Assembly: GCA_022925895.1 (NCBI GenBank)
Contig: JAKSYS010000635.1
Span: 1 to 36,429, forward strand
Reading direction: 5' to 3'
Origin: Fragilaria crotonensis
Lineage: Eukaryota; Bacillariophyta; Fragilariophyceae; Fragilariales; Fragilariaceae
Length of the DNA: 36,429 nt
Position numbers and translations under genes: made by a program. Shown here piece after piece: positions 8,721-17,976 of this stretch (its first letter is position 1; the number at the start of each line of letters is the position of its first letter). Below the pieces are notes generated by a model, which was not told the DNA's origin, did not search any database, and worked only from the letters and a program-made list of their open reading frames with translations.

Positions 8721-10148
8721 TCAGGCGTCTTTCCTATCGATTGTGAAGAATTCTGGGTTCGTAGTCATCACGTCTGCGACTCCTCTCGTCATCTGTTGCA
8801 CCTGGATTCTGATATAACGCATGAACGTCTGACTTCGCCATCGCCCAATAAGCTGAATCGTTTCTGCCGGTACGCCCGCCAGGAACATCGCCATCGCTGC
8901 GCCCGCTCTGAGTGAATGCGTCCCAATTCTGCTTGCCGGGAAACCGAGTCGTCCTTCTCCATACTGAATGGCTGCCGCGCGCAGGTGCCGTAACACCTCC
9001 CCGACGTAATCGTCGTCACGCGTCCCCGACGCGAAAGTTGCAACCAGGTTCATCGGTCGCGTCGCCACATCTTTCCACCGCGTCTCGTCCAGATCATACG
9101 AAGAAATGCGCGACACCAACTCAGCTAAAGCTCGAACCGGGCACAGTCCCGCCTCCGGCTTTGTCTTCGTTCGATGCTGCGTAACTGTTACTCCGCGGTC
9201 GCCATTCTTTTGCGTCCGATTGGTGACAGAAACGGTATCTGCATTCACCAAAGCAGATTCGTGAGGAGCGCCGTCTATCGTCTTGCCATTTCGTCGGAAT
9301 ACGATATCCCCTATCTGCACGGTCTTCGTCCTCCTGGATCCGCTCGCCTCAGAATACTCGCACGAACGCATCGCAAAGAAAAAGGCTCCCGTCACGAGCT
9401 GGCCAATCGCCCGGTGCGTCTCAGTCGTTTTCACCTTCGCCACCATCTCGACCACTGCCGCCGGCAATGCTTGTCGCTGGCTGGGCTCGGGATTGTCCAA
9501 GGCGTATCCTCTCAATTGTGCAGCCAAAAGTGGGTCGAGTCGTCCTCGAGAATCGTGTGCGGGACTGCCAAGTTTGTTAGCCCGATAGGTCTGCACCACG
9601 CCGTCGATGGCGGCACGAACTGTGCCCGCCTTCCGTCCAACGCGAGATCCATGAGTGTGTCCGGTACGCTGCGTCGACGGCCGTCCTTCGTCCCGGTCGT
9701 CTGCGCCTCCCGTCCATCCTTCCCTGATCGCAGCGGCGAATCCTGTGAAAACTTCGATTCGCTCCTCGGGCTTGAGTCGAAGAAGGAAGGGGTCATTCTC
9801 GTTCCCGATTTCACCGAGGAAACTCTGGAACCTTCGCCAGCTGCGATCCCGCTGGGCGCGGGTCTCGATGGTAAAGGCTGAGTCTTGGGCAGTAGCTGCA
9901 GCAGCGAGCCAACGTCCGTAACGATCTTCTCCGGGAGCGAAACAACAAGTCGAAAGTCCTGTGGAATTTGGTGAGCGAAATTTTTCTTGATCAATTCGAC
10001 GACCTCCAAATCCCCTAAATCGAAATCTCGCGACAGCACGTCGGCGACCGCGTTTTCCTTGCCAGGGAACCATTGTGAATAGTGCGTCAACTCGTGGTCG
10101 ATCATGTACCGAGCCATCGTCCGCGCGATGGCCAGATGCAGTGGGCAT
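8721..10148 (-). CDS. Tyrosine recombinase ORF3 of element 2
   Basis: A 475-residue tyrosine recombinase with an ATG at 10148. The first ~90 residues are Arg-rich and overlap the RNase H ORF, so they may not all be used. The core-binding domain starts near residue 95 (TRAQRDRSWRRFQSFLGE). Catalytic motifs are the box-I Arg in FFFAMRSCEYS (about 263), box II THSLRAGAAMAMFLAG with a complete HxxR (about 414) and the presumed Tyr in IGRWRSQTFMRYIR (about 443). Its job would be to insert the circular DNA copy at a short core sequence. It overlaps ORF2 by 637 bp in a different frame, and the recombinase core-binding domain lies within the shared segment. Confidence 0.91.
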   Translation of the reverse strand: MPTASGHRADDGSVHDRPRVDALFTMVPWQGKRGRRRAVARFRFRGFGGRRIDQEKFRSPNSTGLSTCCFAPGEDRYGRWLAAAATAQDSAFTIETRAQRDRSWRRFQSFLGEIGNENDPFLLRLKPEERIEVFTGFAAAIREGWTGGADDRDEGRPSTQRTGHTHGSRVGRKAGTVRAAIDGVVQTYRANKLGSPAHDSRGRLDPLLAAQLRGYALDNPEPSQRQALPAAVVEMVAKVKTTETHRAIGQLVTGAFFFAMRSCEYSEASGSRRTKTVQIGDIVFRRNGKTIDGAPHESALVNADTVSVTNRTQKNGDRGVTVTQHRTKTKPEAGLCPVRALAELVSRISSYDLDETRWKDVATRPMNLVATFASGTRDDDYVGEVLRHLRAAAIQYGEGRLGFPASRIGTHSLRAGAAMAMFLAGVPAETIQLIGRWRSQTFMRYIRIQVQQMTRGVADVMTTNPEFFTIDRKDA

Positions 10149-12025
10149 TCATCTCCGAAACTCGATCGAGCAATCCACCCCGTCGCTGATGAACTGTCAC
10201 CTTGGCAAAGGACGACGTCATCCTCGACCCACGGCTCCCCAGCTTGATGCTCCACCCAAACCCCGACCAGAGCTGCAAGGAACTCAAGGCAGTTGAGGGA
10301 ACCCCGGCCAATCCAATCCGGCGGCAGGAGCAGGCGCCAGGCGATTCCACTTTGAAGACCGTAGCCCCCCATCCCTTGGGGGCACGCGTCCACTCGAACA
10401 ATCCGAGTCGGCCAACGGAAAACGAGACGGTTTATCGAGATGCCTTTCGCTGCAGCGTCCAAGAATGTTTCCCACAGCTTTAAGTCGGCTACCTGAGAAT
10501 TCGAGAGCTTTACCAAGCCGCACGCTTGGGCTCGCTCGCTGGCTCGATAAAGTCGTCCGAGGAAAGGTCGCGAGTTCGGAACCACGTAAGCCGCGTGATT
10601 TAAACGGCCAATCGTGGTCTCAAGCTCCTTTGCATGGGCCCTTCGTCCGGGCAGGGACCCCAACCGTTGGAGCTCGTTCACCCAGACGAGACGCTTGTCC
10701 GTTGGAGGCGAGACCTTGAAAGAGCGAGTGTTAACGTCCCATCCGAGGATCGTTTTCCTTTCGGACGCCTTAGCCTCTGCGAGGAACTTCGAGGCAGCAA
10801 GGAGGTCGTCTCTCGGAAACGATTCTGGCGCCCGCTCGTCTACAGGCCGTCCCACCAGGTGCATCGCGAGAGGTAGGACTGCCTCCGCTTTCTCTTCATC
10901 CCGGGCCAGGAAAACACCGAAGAGATCGTCGAGGTAGCACTCAAACTTCGCCAGACCGTCGTCCACGGGGTCTTCGACTGACATCGTGAACGCTTTCCCA
11001 AATTCGTCACCTGGGTCGACGTGTCCTCTGTCGTTGTCCACTGCTTCACTCGTCCGAAGGATCTTTTGCTGGGGAGCGCTCCACACAGTGGGGTCCCAGT
11101 CACTCCTCCTCACGAGGTGGTTTGCCAGGTCAGTGATCACTTCTGAGATGTTGCTCCACTGCGACGGGTTTGGTGCCCCTCCGAACGTCATCCGTAAGGC
11201 CACCAGTAGCATGCCCACTGTGCTAGTGCAGGACTTGAGCGCCGTCTTCGCTTTGAGGTGAACCCGCCTGTACGCCGACTTGAAATCGACCTTTGTAATC
11301 AACAACCTGTCGCTCGGGAACCGCCTCCGCAGTTTGCACGTATAGTGCAAAAAACGGAGCAACGCCCGACCGAATCGAGCTGGTGTAAGTCTGTCCGCGT
11401 CCACCCGATCATTGACGCTCCGTCTCGTTCCTCGAGTTGCGTTAAAGGACTGATCGTGCGTAAGTCTGAGCTTCGTCTCCTTAGCTCCGTCGGCTCCTAC
11501 AGTCGACTGCGACACCACCCCCAACGGCGCCACCTCGCAGTGAGGCAGCTCAAGGGCAGCTTCCTTTGGTAGCGGGAGTTGCCATCCGCGTCTTACTTCG
11601 TCCTTTAGCATGTCGAGCAGCTTGGCCTCGTGGCCCCGGGCCGATTTATGATTGCCGCGGGCCAAGCAGGCGGCGACGTCCGTGAGACGCTCCGCGTCGG
11701 AAATGTCGCGAAGAGGGAATTCCGCCCCGTCGGTGATGCGCTCCGAGAAAGCTGACCACAGGGGATGACGCGAGAGCAGCGGGGCCAGTACGTGAGCCGG
11801 CCGGAATTCCGAGCCGGGCGAAATCGTCGAAAAAGGTTGCGCAGCGAGGGCAGCACGTAAGTCCCCTGAGTAGCGTCGAAGGACGGCGAGATTATTGGCG
11901 GCAGCAGCTGGCGTCCATTCGAAGACAAAAGCGGTGTGGTGCGTACTCGGTTGGGGGGCGTCGAGAATCGCGCGGAACCGTCCGGGAGGGTCGACAAAGG
12001 TAACGGCGGGAAAACGACGCCGCAA
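9512..12025 (-). CDS. Reverse transcriptase-RNase H ORF2 of element 2
   Basis: About 837 residues, open throughout. An N-terminal region typical of DIRS-order RTs (SGDLRAALAAQ, GSEFRPAHVLAPLLSRHPLW) precedes RT motifs ELPHCEVAPLGVVSQ, LLITKVDFKSAYRRVHLKA and the catalytic CYLDDLFGVF box (about residue 363). The thumb has TILGWDVNTRSF. RNase H follows with IVRVDACPQGMGGYG (about 545), NCLEFLAAL, CQGDSSSATGW and GKENAVADVLSRDFD (about 663). The tail after about residue 700 shares DNA with the recombinase ORF. The first codon at 12025 is TTG and no ATG occurs before the conserved region, so expression probably depends on frameshifting from ORF1, which overlaps it by 421 bp. Confidence 0.92.
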   Translation of the reverse strand: MRRRFPAVTFVDPPGRFRAILDAPQPSTHHTAFVFEWTPAAAANNLAVLRRYSGDLRAALAAQPFSTISPGSEFRPAHVLAPLLSRHPLWSAFSERITDGAEFPLRDISDAERLTDVAACLARGNHKSARGHEAKLLDMLKDEVRRGWQLPLPKEAALELPHCEVAPLGVVSQSTVGADGAKETKLRLTHDQSFNATRGTRRSVNDRVDADRLTPARFGRALLRFLHYTCKLRRRFPSDRLLITKVDFKSAYRRVHLKAKTALKSCTSTVGMLLVALRMTFGGAPNPSQWSNISEVITDLANHLVRRSDWDPTVWSAPQQKILRTSEAVDNDRGHVDPGDEFGKAFTMSVEDPVDDGLAKFECYLDDLFGVFLARDEEKAEAVLPLAMHLVGRPVDERAPESFPRDDLLAASKFLAEAKASERKTILGWDVNTRSFKVSPPTDKRLVWVNELQRLGSLPGRRAHAKELETTIGRLNHAAYVVPNSRPFLGRLYRASERAQACGLVKLSNSQVADLKLWETFLDAAAKGISINRLVFRWPTRIVRVDACPQGMGGYGLQSGIAWRLLLPPDWIGRGSLNCLEFLAALVGVWVEHQAGEPWVEDDVVLCQGDSSSATGWIARSSFGDECPLHLAIARTMARYMIDHELTHYSQWFPGKENAVADVLSRDFDLGDLEVVELIKKNFAHQIPQDFRLVVSLPEKIVTDVGSLLQLLPKTQPLPSRPAPSGIAAGEGSRVSSVKSGTRMTPSFFDSSPRSESKFSQDSPLRSGKDGREAQTTGTKDGRRRSVPDTLMDLALDGRRAQFVPPSTAWCRPIGLTNLAVPHTILEDDSTHFWLHN

Positions 12026-14703
12026 GGCAAACGAGGGAGGGGAACAAGCGACTTACGTGGGGTGGGTGCAGGTTGCGGCGTCGTCCGTAACGTGGCAAGT
12101 TGCGTCGTCGTCCGTAACGTGGCAAAAGGACTTGTCTGGGTCGCGGCGGGGTCAGGTGGCGCGTCCGGCTTGTGCGTCGTCGTCTTGAGCATATCGAAGC
12201 GATGCGTCGGTGTCACAGCTGATGCTGATGTCGCTGTCGCCGTTGCATGGGACGTCGGACGAGCGGAAAAAGGCGAATGCGAACGAGCTGGGGCGCCCGG
12301 CGACGTGGTGCGAGCACTCGTACGGGCGAGGTGAGCGGGCGGTGGGGCTGGCGGGAGACCGTCGGCCCCCGCGACGTGGCGATAGTGGTCGAACTTGGCC
12401 CGTGGCGAAGCATACAGCCGTGCCGCGGCCGAGCGTGCAAGTAGTTCGTTGTGAGCTTTGCCTACATTCGTGTGCGGGAGCGTCCACGTTTCCTTTGGTA
12501 GGAAATTGTACGCAGTATCGGAGTTTCCTACTAGTTTGGGTTTCTTTGCTGCGTCTGCTGGCTGCCGACTCGGCATGCGTGCCCTACAGGACTCGATCCA
12601 TTTCCCAAGCGCGGTCGACTGCTCGCCCGTCAAGGCCACATGCGACGCCCGGAAGAAGCACGATTCGTTGCACACGCCGTTCAAGTGGTAGCGGCAGCAG
12701 AGGTTCGGGACTGGCGCCTCCTTGGCGTGGTCCAGAAATACTTGCCAAACGTCCCGACTCGTGAGCTTGAAAAGGCGTCCACTGGGGTTTCGGACTGCGT
12801 TCGTCGGGTAGGAGCTCCCACCCTTGCCCGATGCGCCTCCTCCGCTCGTCGCGGCGCGCGTGGCGTCCGCAGGACCTAGTTTTGCCTTTAAGGACGGGCA
12901 CAACGGAGGAAGGAACATGCCATCTTCCAGGTGCTGCCGCTCGGCCTGGAAATCGAATAAGGTCGTGTTGACCGCGTCGATGTGTCCGCAACTGGCGCAG
13001 GATGTAAGATACTGCTGGATGCGTCTTTCGACGAACCACCCGAGGCGGCTCGGAGCGGTGGCGTCCTGAAAAGCGAGACGTCTGAGATTTGCGACCGTGG
13101 TCCCACCGGTCCGAGTTAAGAAATGAACCCACGAACCCAACATCAGCGTGATCGGCGCTGCTGAACCGAATATGAGCTCCGTCACGCCTGCCATATTCTC
13201 GAACAGTTCGGCCAGAGCGCGAAAGTCGCGAGGCACCACGTGGCGTACGAGGGTCAGCTTCTTAATGTCCTTATCCGACAAACCCGTCGTCGAATCGGCC
13301 ACCTTCAGCTGCATCCTCATTAGGTCGTCCACGGCGTCAGAGTCGTCCGCACCACCCGTCAGCGACTTCTTCTCAAGGGGCTGAGGGCCGCACGAGAACA
13401 AGCTGAAGGCTTCGGGCCGATCGTTCGTAGTTGCAATAAAGGATGCCATCCGCACCGCCGAGCAGAAACCGGATGGCAACCATACGTCAAGCCCCAAGCG
13501 GGTCTTCAGGTGGTGATGCAAGTGCTGAGCCACGTAGGCTGCATTCGTTAGTCCCAAGATCTCCGTGTAAGTCTCCACCGGCGACGATCTCGACGCTCCG
13601 TCACCATCCCTCTCCGATGCGAACAAAATCATTTGTTGGGTGGTGATCGGGAAGGCGTCGAAACCTTTCTTCGGTGCAGTCATAGCGGCTCCTTTCGCAG
13701 TCGCTTGGATCGCGAGCGCGTTCGCTAAGTTCGTCCACACTTCCACCCCCACCGCGTCGACTCCGCGGGGAGCGGCCTCGCGAGCTGGGGAGCTCTCCTG
13801 CGCCGGCGTGGCTAGGGTCGGCAACAAGTAACGTCGATGGATACCGCTCGCCCAACGATCCGCTCGCTTGCTAAATGCAAGTCCCGTCCCTACTCCCTTC
13901 GCGCCTCCTTGGAATACTGTGGCGCGTTGGGTTGCATGATTCCAAAGCCAGATCGGGACGTAGGCTGCCTTCTTCGCCACAGGGGACTCGACCGGGTCAT
14001 GACCGGCCGCTCGCGCTCTCTTCCTGATCGCGTCGATCGCTATGAGGCAGAACTCGCCCGCGTCCGACGTGTACGCCCTCATCAGTGCCGCCACGAGGAA
14101 ACCCGGGAGCGGGAGTACGTTAGGCAGCACGATTGCGGCCCCCACTCCCGCCTCCGGGTCAATGTCGTCATTGTCCTCGTCGCTGTCCGTGAACAAGTCG
14201 GTGTCGTAGTCTTTTGGTTTCTTCGTTTTCTTGGCGCCTTTCTTCGCTTTTCCTTTACCTTTTGTCTGTCCTTTCGATCCTCCCAGAAGCTCCTTAGCTT
14301 TAGGGTGAGTAAGTGCGACGTCCCCAATCTCCGACCAATGGACCATTCTAGACCACTCGTAATTGAACCCGGTCTGTTGGTCGTACGTCCCCGTTTGACT
14401 AAGTACCACGGTAGCGGCGGTACTGCCGGCACCAATGAGCGCCCAAATGTCTGCGTCGTCGTCGTCGTCGATATCGTCGTTTCCATCCTGATGAACATGG
14501 TGGATCGTTTGAAAATCGCCGCCCTCGTGAGCGATGAGATGTCCAATTTTGGGAGAGCAGAACCGTCGAAAACCCGCCACGGTGTTAAGTGCCTGCGCGT
14601 GACGGTCTGCAAACGTGTCGACGGCGTCCCATTGATCGAGATCCTGAAAAACGTCCGCCCATGTCTTAGTAGTGTTATCGTCGTCGTGATCCGAAGTCGG
14701 CAT
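11605..14703 (-). CDS. Gag-like ORF1 of element 2
   Basis: A 1032-residue ORF with ATG at 14703, starting 21 bp inside repeat A1. It has an acidic N-terminus, a Lys-rich tract followed by an acidic tract (about residues 145-185), a long ordered central part and a zinc-binding-like cluster CCRYHLNGVCNESCFF followed by RASH (C-x7-C-x3-C-x5-H, about residues 668-688). The Pro/Ser/Thr-rich C-terminal ~200 residues are likely disordered. The cluster could bind nucleic acid, as Gag zinc fingers do. The last 140 codons overlap the RT ORF in another frame and look like its shadow, so the functional protein may end earlier or pass into ORF2 by frameshift. The Gag role is inferred from position. Confidence 0.78.
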   Translation of the reverse strand: MPTSDHDDDNTTKTWADVFQDLDQWDAVDTFADRHAQALNTVAGFRRFCSPKIGHLIAHEGGDFQTIHHVHQDGNDDIDDDDDADIWALIGAGSTAATVVLSQTGTYDQQTGFNYEWSRMVHWSEIGDVALTHPKAKELLGGSKGQTKGKGKAKKGAKKTKKPKDYDTDLFTDSDEDNDDIDPEAGVGAAIVLPNVLPLPGFLVAALMRAYTSDAGEFCLIAIDAIRKRARAAGHDPVESPVAKKAAYVPIWLWNHATQRATVFQGGAKGVGTGLAFSKRADRWASGIHRRYLLPTLATPAQESSPAREAAPRGVDAVGVEVWTNLANALAIQATAKGAAMTAPKKGFDAFPITTQQMILFASERDGDGASRSSPVETYTEILGLTNAAYVAQHLHHHLKTRLGLDVWLPSGFCSAVRMASFIATTNDRPEAFSLFSCGPQPLEKKSLTGGADDSDAVDDLMRMQLKVADSTTGLSDKDIKKLTLVRHVVPRDFRALAELFENMAGVTELIFGSAAPITLMLGSWVHFLTRTGGTTVANLRRLAFQDATAPSRLGWFVERRIQQYLTSCASCGHIDAVNTTLFDFQAERQHLEDGMFLPPLCPSLKAKLGPADATRAATSGGGASGKGGSSYPTNAVRNPSGRLFKLTSRDVWQVFLDHAKEAPVPNLCCRYHLNGVCNESCFFRASHVALTGEQSTALGKWIESCRARMPSRQPADAAKKPKLVGNSDTAYNFLPKETWTLPHTNVGKAHNELLARSAAARLYASPRAKFDHYRHVAGADGLPPAPPPAHLARTSARTTSPGAPARSHSPFSARPTSHATATATSASAVTPTHRFDMLKTTTHKPDAPPDPAATQTSPFATLRTTTQLATLRTTPQPAPTPRKSLVPLPRLPCGVVFPPLPLSTLPDGSARFSTPPNRVRTTPLLSSNGRQLLPPIISPSFDATQGTYVLPSLRNLFRRFRPARNSGRLTYWPRCSRVIPCGQLSRSASPTGRNSLFATFPTRSVSRTSPPAWPAAIINRPGATRPSCSTC

Positions 14704-14723
14704 ATCAGGTCTCTAGGCGGGCC

Positions 14724-14850
14724 AATTTAATTTCTAGATCTAGTCTTCGCCTTCGTCTTTCTCGTTGCCGTTCGTTGCGATTGTGATCGCTGCCTCACTT
14801 CCTGACGTTCGGCATCGGTCTGTCAGTCGTCCTTCCTCACGGACATCCCA
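14724..14850 (-). repeat. Split direct repeat A1 (element 2, 5' end)
   Basis: 127-bp repeat identical to 8315-8441. It is the 5' end of the element in sense orientation and probably holds the promoter. The flank ACACGTAG follows. Confidence 0.93.
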
Positions 14851-15316
14851 ACACGTAGTACTGTACTACTCTGCCGGTAGTATGACATAGGTATTTTAGG
14901 TTTGCTACTAGTAGCGGATGTACTATGTCGTATGTCAAATCGTCATATTCCGTCCCGGGTTTAATTGGTTTTTTGGCGTCCATGTTTATCGGAACAATCT
15001 CCGATACAGAATTCAGCGATAGTGAATGCAGAGGGCAATACACAAGAAAGGCACAGAACCTTCTTTTCAGTGCCAAAATCAAATCAGATGCACGGTGGCA
15101 CATTTTCTGCGATTGTTTGAAGATTTTCTGGTGAAAATGTGAAAATGGGTGAACTCATGTGTCACTCGCCAATCCCATCATTCTTGTCGTATATGTTATA
15201 CAACATCCAATCCCGCGATTCCACGAAAATCGTAGACATTCTGATTTTCGAGTGATGATAGCTGAGCTCATATTGTGAGCCGCATTTGCCTGAATCAAGC
15301 AGATACCATTGAAATA
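14851..15316. other. Intergenic region upstream of the GF-repeat gene
   Basis: AT-rich, with no gene, RNA or repeat that I can support. It would contain the promoter of the plus-strand repeat-protein gene at 15317. Confidence 0.5.
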
Positions 15317-17954
15317 ATGGACGACGGAAGAAGTCCTGCCGATGTCAATGTAGGGATGGTTGTTGGTTTTTTTCTCATTTGCCTTTCATCGTTAGTTTTG
15401 TTGCTTTTCTGCTGTTGTTACCGAGATTATGACAAGCGCACTAGAGGAGCTATCGGCAGCGATGAAAAGTGCTTGCCCACTGATGAAGAAAGGGGTCTTG
15501 ATCTCGTCGAGACTGACTCCTCGGGCTCCGAGTCGTCTAGAGATGTTTCAGCGTTGATCATGTTTCTGAAGGGTCAACAAGCTGGTATGGCAGAAGGATT
15601 CGAGAATGAGCCTCTTGACGCATATGCAATTGGATACATTGACGGTTCCCACTTCTCTTCCGAACGGAAAGAGGCGCTCACCGATGCTCAAGTCTTACAG
15701 CAAGCTAAAAAATTGGGCTACGGTGGACCTAGCGCCAACGCGTACGTCGAAGGTTTTCAAAACGGAGTCCGCAGTCGTATGTCCACCGAGTCACCCAATC
15801 AGCGACAGCGCTACGAATCTGGACTACTCAACGCAGAAGCACGAGGACTTCATGATATTGACCGCGAAGCGTATGCCAGAGGATATGCCGCAGGGGAAGC
15901 TTCGGGAGTGGGAGTAGAGAAAGAATCGGACGTCCTCCAGAAGGCGGAGTTTTCCGGTTTCACTGGATCCCATGCCGAGCTCTTTGCCGCTGGGTTTAGT
16001 GATGCTGTTAATGGTCTCAACGCCACAGACGTGCTCTCCCCAGCCGCTGCATTCCAGAAGGGCCTGTCCAATGCCGCCGCTCTCGGGTTGTCGGAGAATG
16101 AAGCCATCGAGCACGCAACTGGTTTTAGTGACGGTTATGGTTTAACTATTGTTGGTGACGGCACAAATACCCCGTCCAAGTCGGACATGTTTGCGAAGGC
16201 TTCAGACGCTGGCGTTGCTGGTGAGAGTGCTAAAAGTTATTGCGCTGGCTTCGAGGAAGGAGTCGACGAAGCCAGGATGGCTCGCAAGCATCTCATTCTG
16301 AAAGGGATGGATCGCGCTGAAAAATATGGTATGACGAACGATTCTCAGTCTGCTTTCGCAGTTGGATACAAGGACGGTTGCATGAATGCTTCAGCTGGAA
16401 AGGCCCCTCCTGGTGACCAAATGCTCAAGGAGACCTCCAGAAGTCTTCTGTTCTCCGACGACGATGCTGGGGCTTACATCCGCGGCTTCAGGGATGCCAG
16501 CGAGTCCAATTCAAAATGAACACTGCCAAACGAGTCGTGTTGCTGCCAGAAGCTCTCCTTGAGAAAGGCTTTCTTGAGGCCAAGGAGCAGGACAGCGATG
16601 ACGAGGCGGCAGCGCGCGCTGCAGGAATGCATGACGGGTACCGCCACGGTCTCACTGGCGGTGCATTGAAGACAAAGCAAGCTCTTCTCGCCAAGGCTGG
16701 AACAGCTGGATTTCAAGGCCATGATGCTGATATCTACTTGGCCAGTTTCCAGACGGGTGTCCTGCATGGTCATCAAGCGAGAGATGTCAATGCCTTGAAC
16801 GGTAGGCGTAAAGCTAGCGGACTTGGCATGTCCGGAGACGTCGCCCGCCTACTCGAGCGGCTATCGCGATGGATATGCACAAATGATCAGCGGAGATGAC
16901 CCAGCAGAACTTACCGAATCCGCTGTCAACAAGAGGGCTCAAAAGTTGGCACTGCTGCCACGTTGACAACCGCATACGTCAACGGATTCCAAGATGGCCG
17001 TCGCGACGGCAAGGAAATTGTCCATATCGGTCATACTTATTCAAATGGAGCTTCGTATGCGAAAGGCCTAATCGAGGCGAAAGAGCACAGAGTAGCCGGC
17101 GATATCTGCCATATCTTTGCATCTGGTTACAGTGAAGGGTACCAAATGGGAATAGACGGTAGTGACGCACTTACGGATGAAGATGTAATTGCGTCTGCTG
17201 GTGAGCATGAATTCAACGACAAGAAGTCTCGGGAGGCCTTCAGCGCTGGCTTCGCTGGTGGTTACGATGACGGCGTTGAGACTCGAAAGAAGCATGCCAA
17301 GAGAGTTCTCTCTCCTAACGGCGCTCTGGAAAGGGGTCTAACCAACGCAACTTCCAGCGGCCTGAAGGATGAGGCTGCAAATGCTTATGTTGGCGGGTTC
17401 AGCGACGGATACGCTGTTGGACTAGCCGGTCACCAATGCAGAACCGAGAGTCAGCTGATGGACTACGCGTCTGATCTCAATTTTTCAGGAAGAATAGGAA
17501 CCACTATACATCAGGCTTTCAAGAAGGATGGAAAGAAGGGTCTGCAGGGGCTGCGAATAGGAGTGTCGCAGGATTAAGCCCAGACGACGCGATGACGAAA
17601 GGCTATACCAAAGCAACGGTCCTTGGCATGCGGGGATCAACCGCTGATACATTTGGAAGTGGATACCGCGATGGCTATGCGGAAGGAATCAAACGCGTAT
17701 TGGATTCTTCAACAGCAGCCGATCTAAGCCGTGAAGAATTGGCGAACAACGCGAGAAGCCTAGGCTTCACGAAGACGAAACTGATGCATGCATATATTGC
17801 AGGACACCTTGTTGGTCAAAAGGATGGCGGCATAGTTGTTCGACACCATTCCTTGTGCGATGTTCACCTGTGCATATCGAACACCTGCACGACCTGTCGT
17901 CAGATGAAAGAGCCGGTCTTCCTTCACATCCCTCACGGATACAACCCTGTCTGA
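15317..17954 (+). pseudogene. Membrane-anchored GF-x-DGY repeat protein, frameshifted
   Basis: Read from the ATG at 15317, the product has one N-terminal transmembrane segment (about residues 12-35, GMVVGFFLICLSSLVLLLF) followed by Cys-Cys-Cys and a charged patch. Then come about 18 degenerate repeats of roughly 38-50 residues, each centred on AY-xx-GF-x-DGY-xx-G. Cores start near 15619, 15739, 15868, 15981, 16113, 16234, 16356, 16473, 16615, 16735, 16850, 16972, 17114, 17237, 17384, 17502, 17650 and 17790. Longer units contain a K-RVLSP-x-ALxxGL linker, and shorter ones carry a Gly-rich turn. The repeats continue through four apparent 1-nt frame breaks (about 16510, 16850, 16945 and 17495), so it is a decayed gene or has assembly indels. 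No repeat is lost at the breaks, which argues against introns. The motif vaguely recalls the GX3-repeat of Yae1-like proteins. The function is unknown. Confidence 0.75.
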
Positions 17955-17970
17955 GATGCCTGCTATCGTT

Positions 17971-17976
17971 AATAAA
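17971..17976 (+). promoter_or_regulatory. Possible poly(A) signal
   Basis: AATAAA lies 17 bp after the stop of the GF-repeat reading frame at 17954. The position fits, but the hexamer is common in AT-rich DNA. Confidence 0.3.

Larger units (their letters stand above)
8141..14850 (-). mobile_element. Ngaro/PAT-type tyrosine-recombinase retrotransposon (element 2)
   Basis: A 6.7-kb retrotransposon on the minus strand. In sense order it reads A1 (14850-14724), gag-like ORF (14703-11605), RT/RNase H (12025-9512), tyrosine recombinase (10148-8721), B1 (8598-8442), A2 (8441-8315) and B2 (8297-8141). The split direct repeat plan is the same as element 1, but the repeats and proteins are clearly different, so it is a separate lineage. 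A1/A2 and B1/B2 look identical base for base, and all three ORFs are open over their expected domains. That points to a very recent and possibly still active copy. No methyltransferase or DDE integrase is seen. No target-site duplication is visible. Confidence 0.94.

Noticed and set aside
13837-14730. 297-residue plus-strand ORF antisense to the element 2 gag
   Set aside because: A shadow of the gag-like ORF with no recognisable features of its own.
15317-17954. Introns as the cause of the frame changes in the GF-repeat gene
   Set aside because: Repeat spacing is undisturbed across each break and no sequence seems extra, which fits 1-nt indels better than introns.
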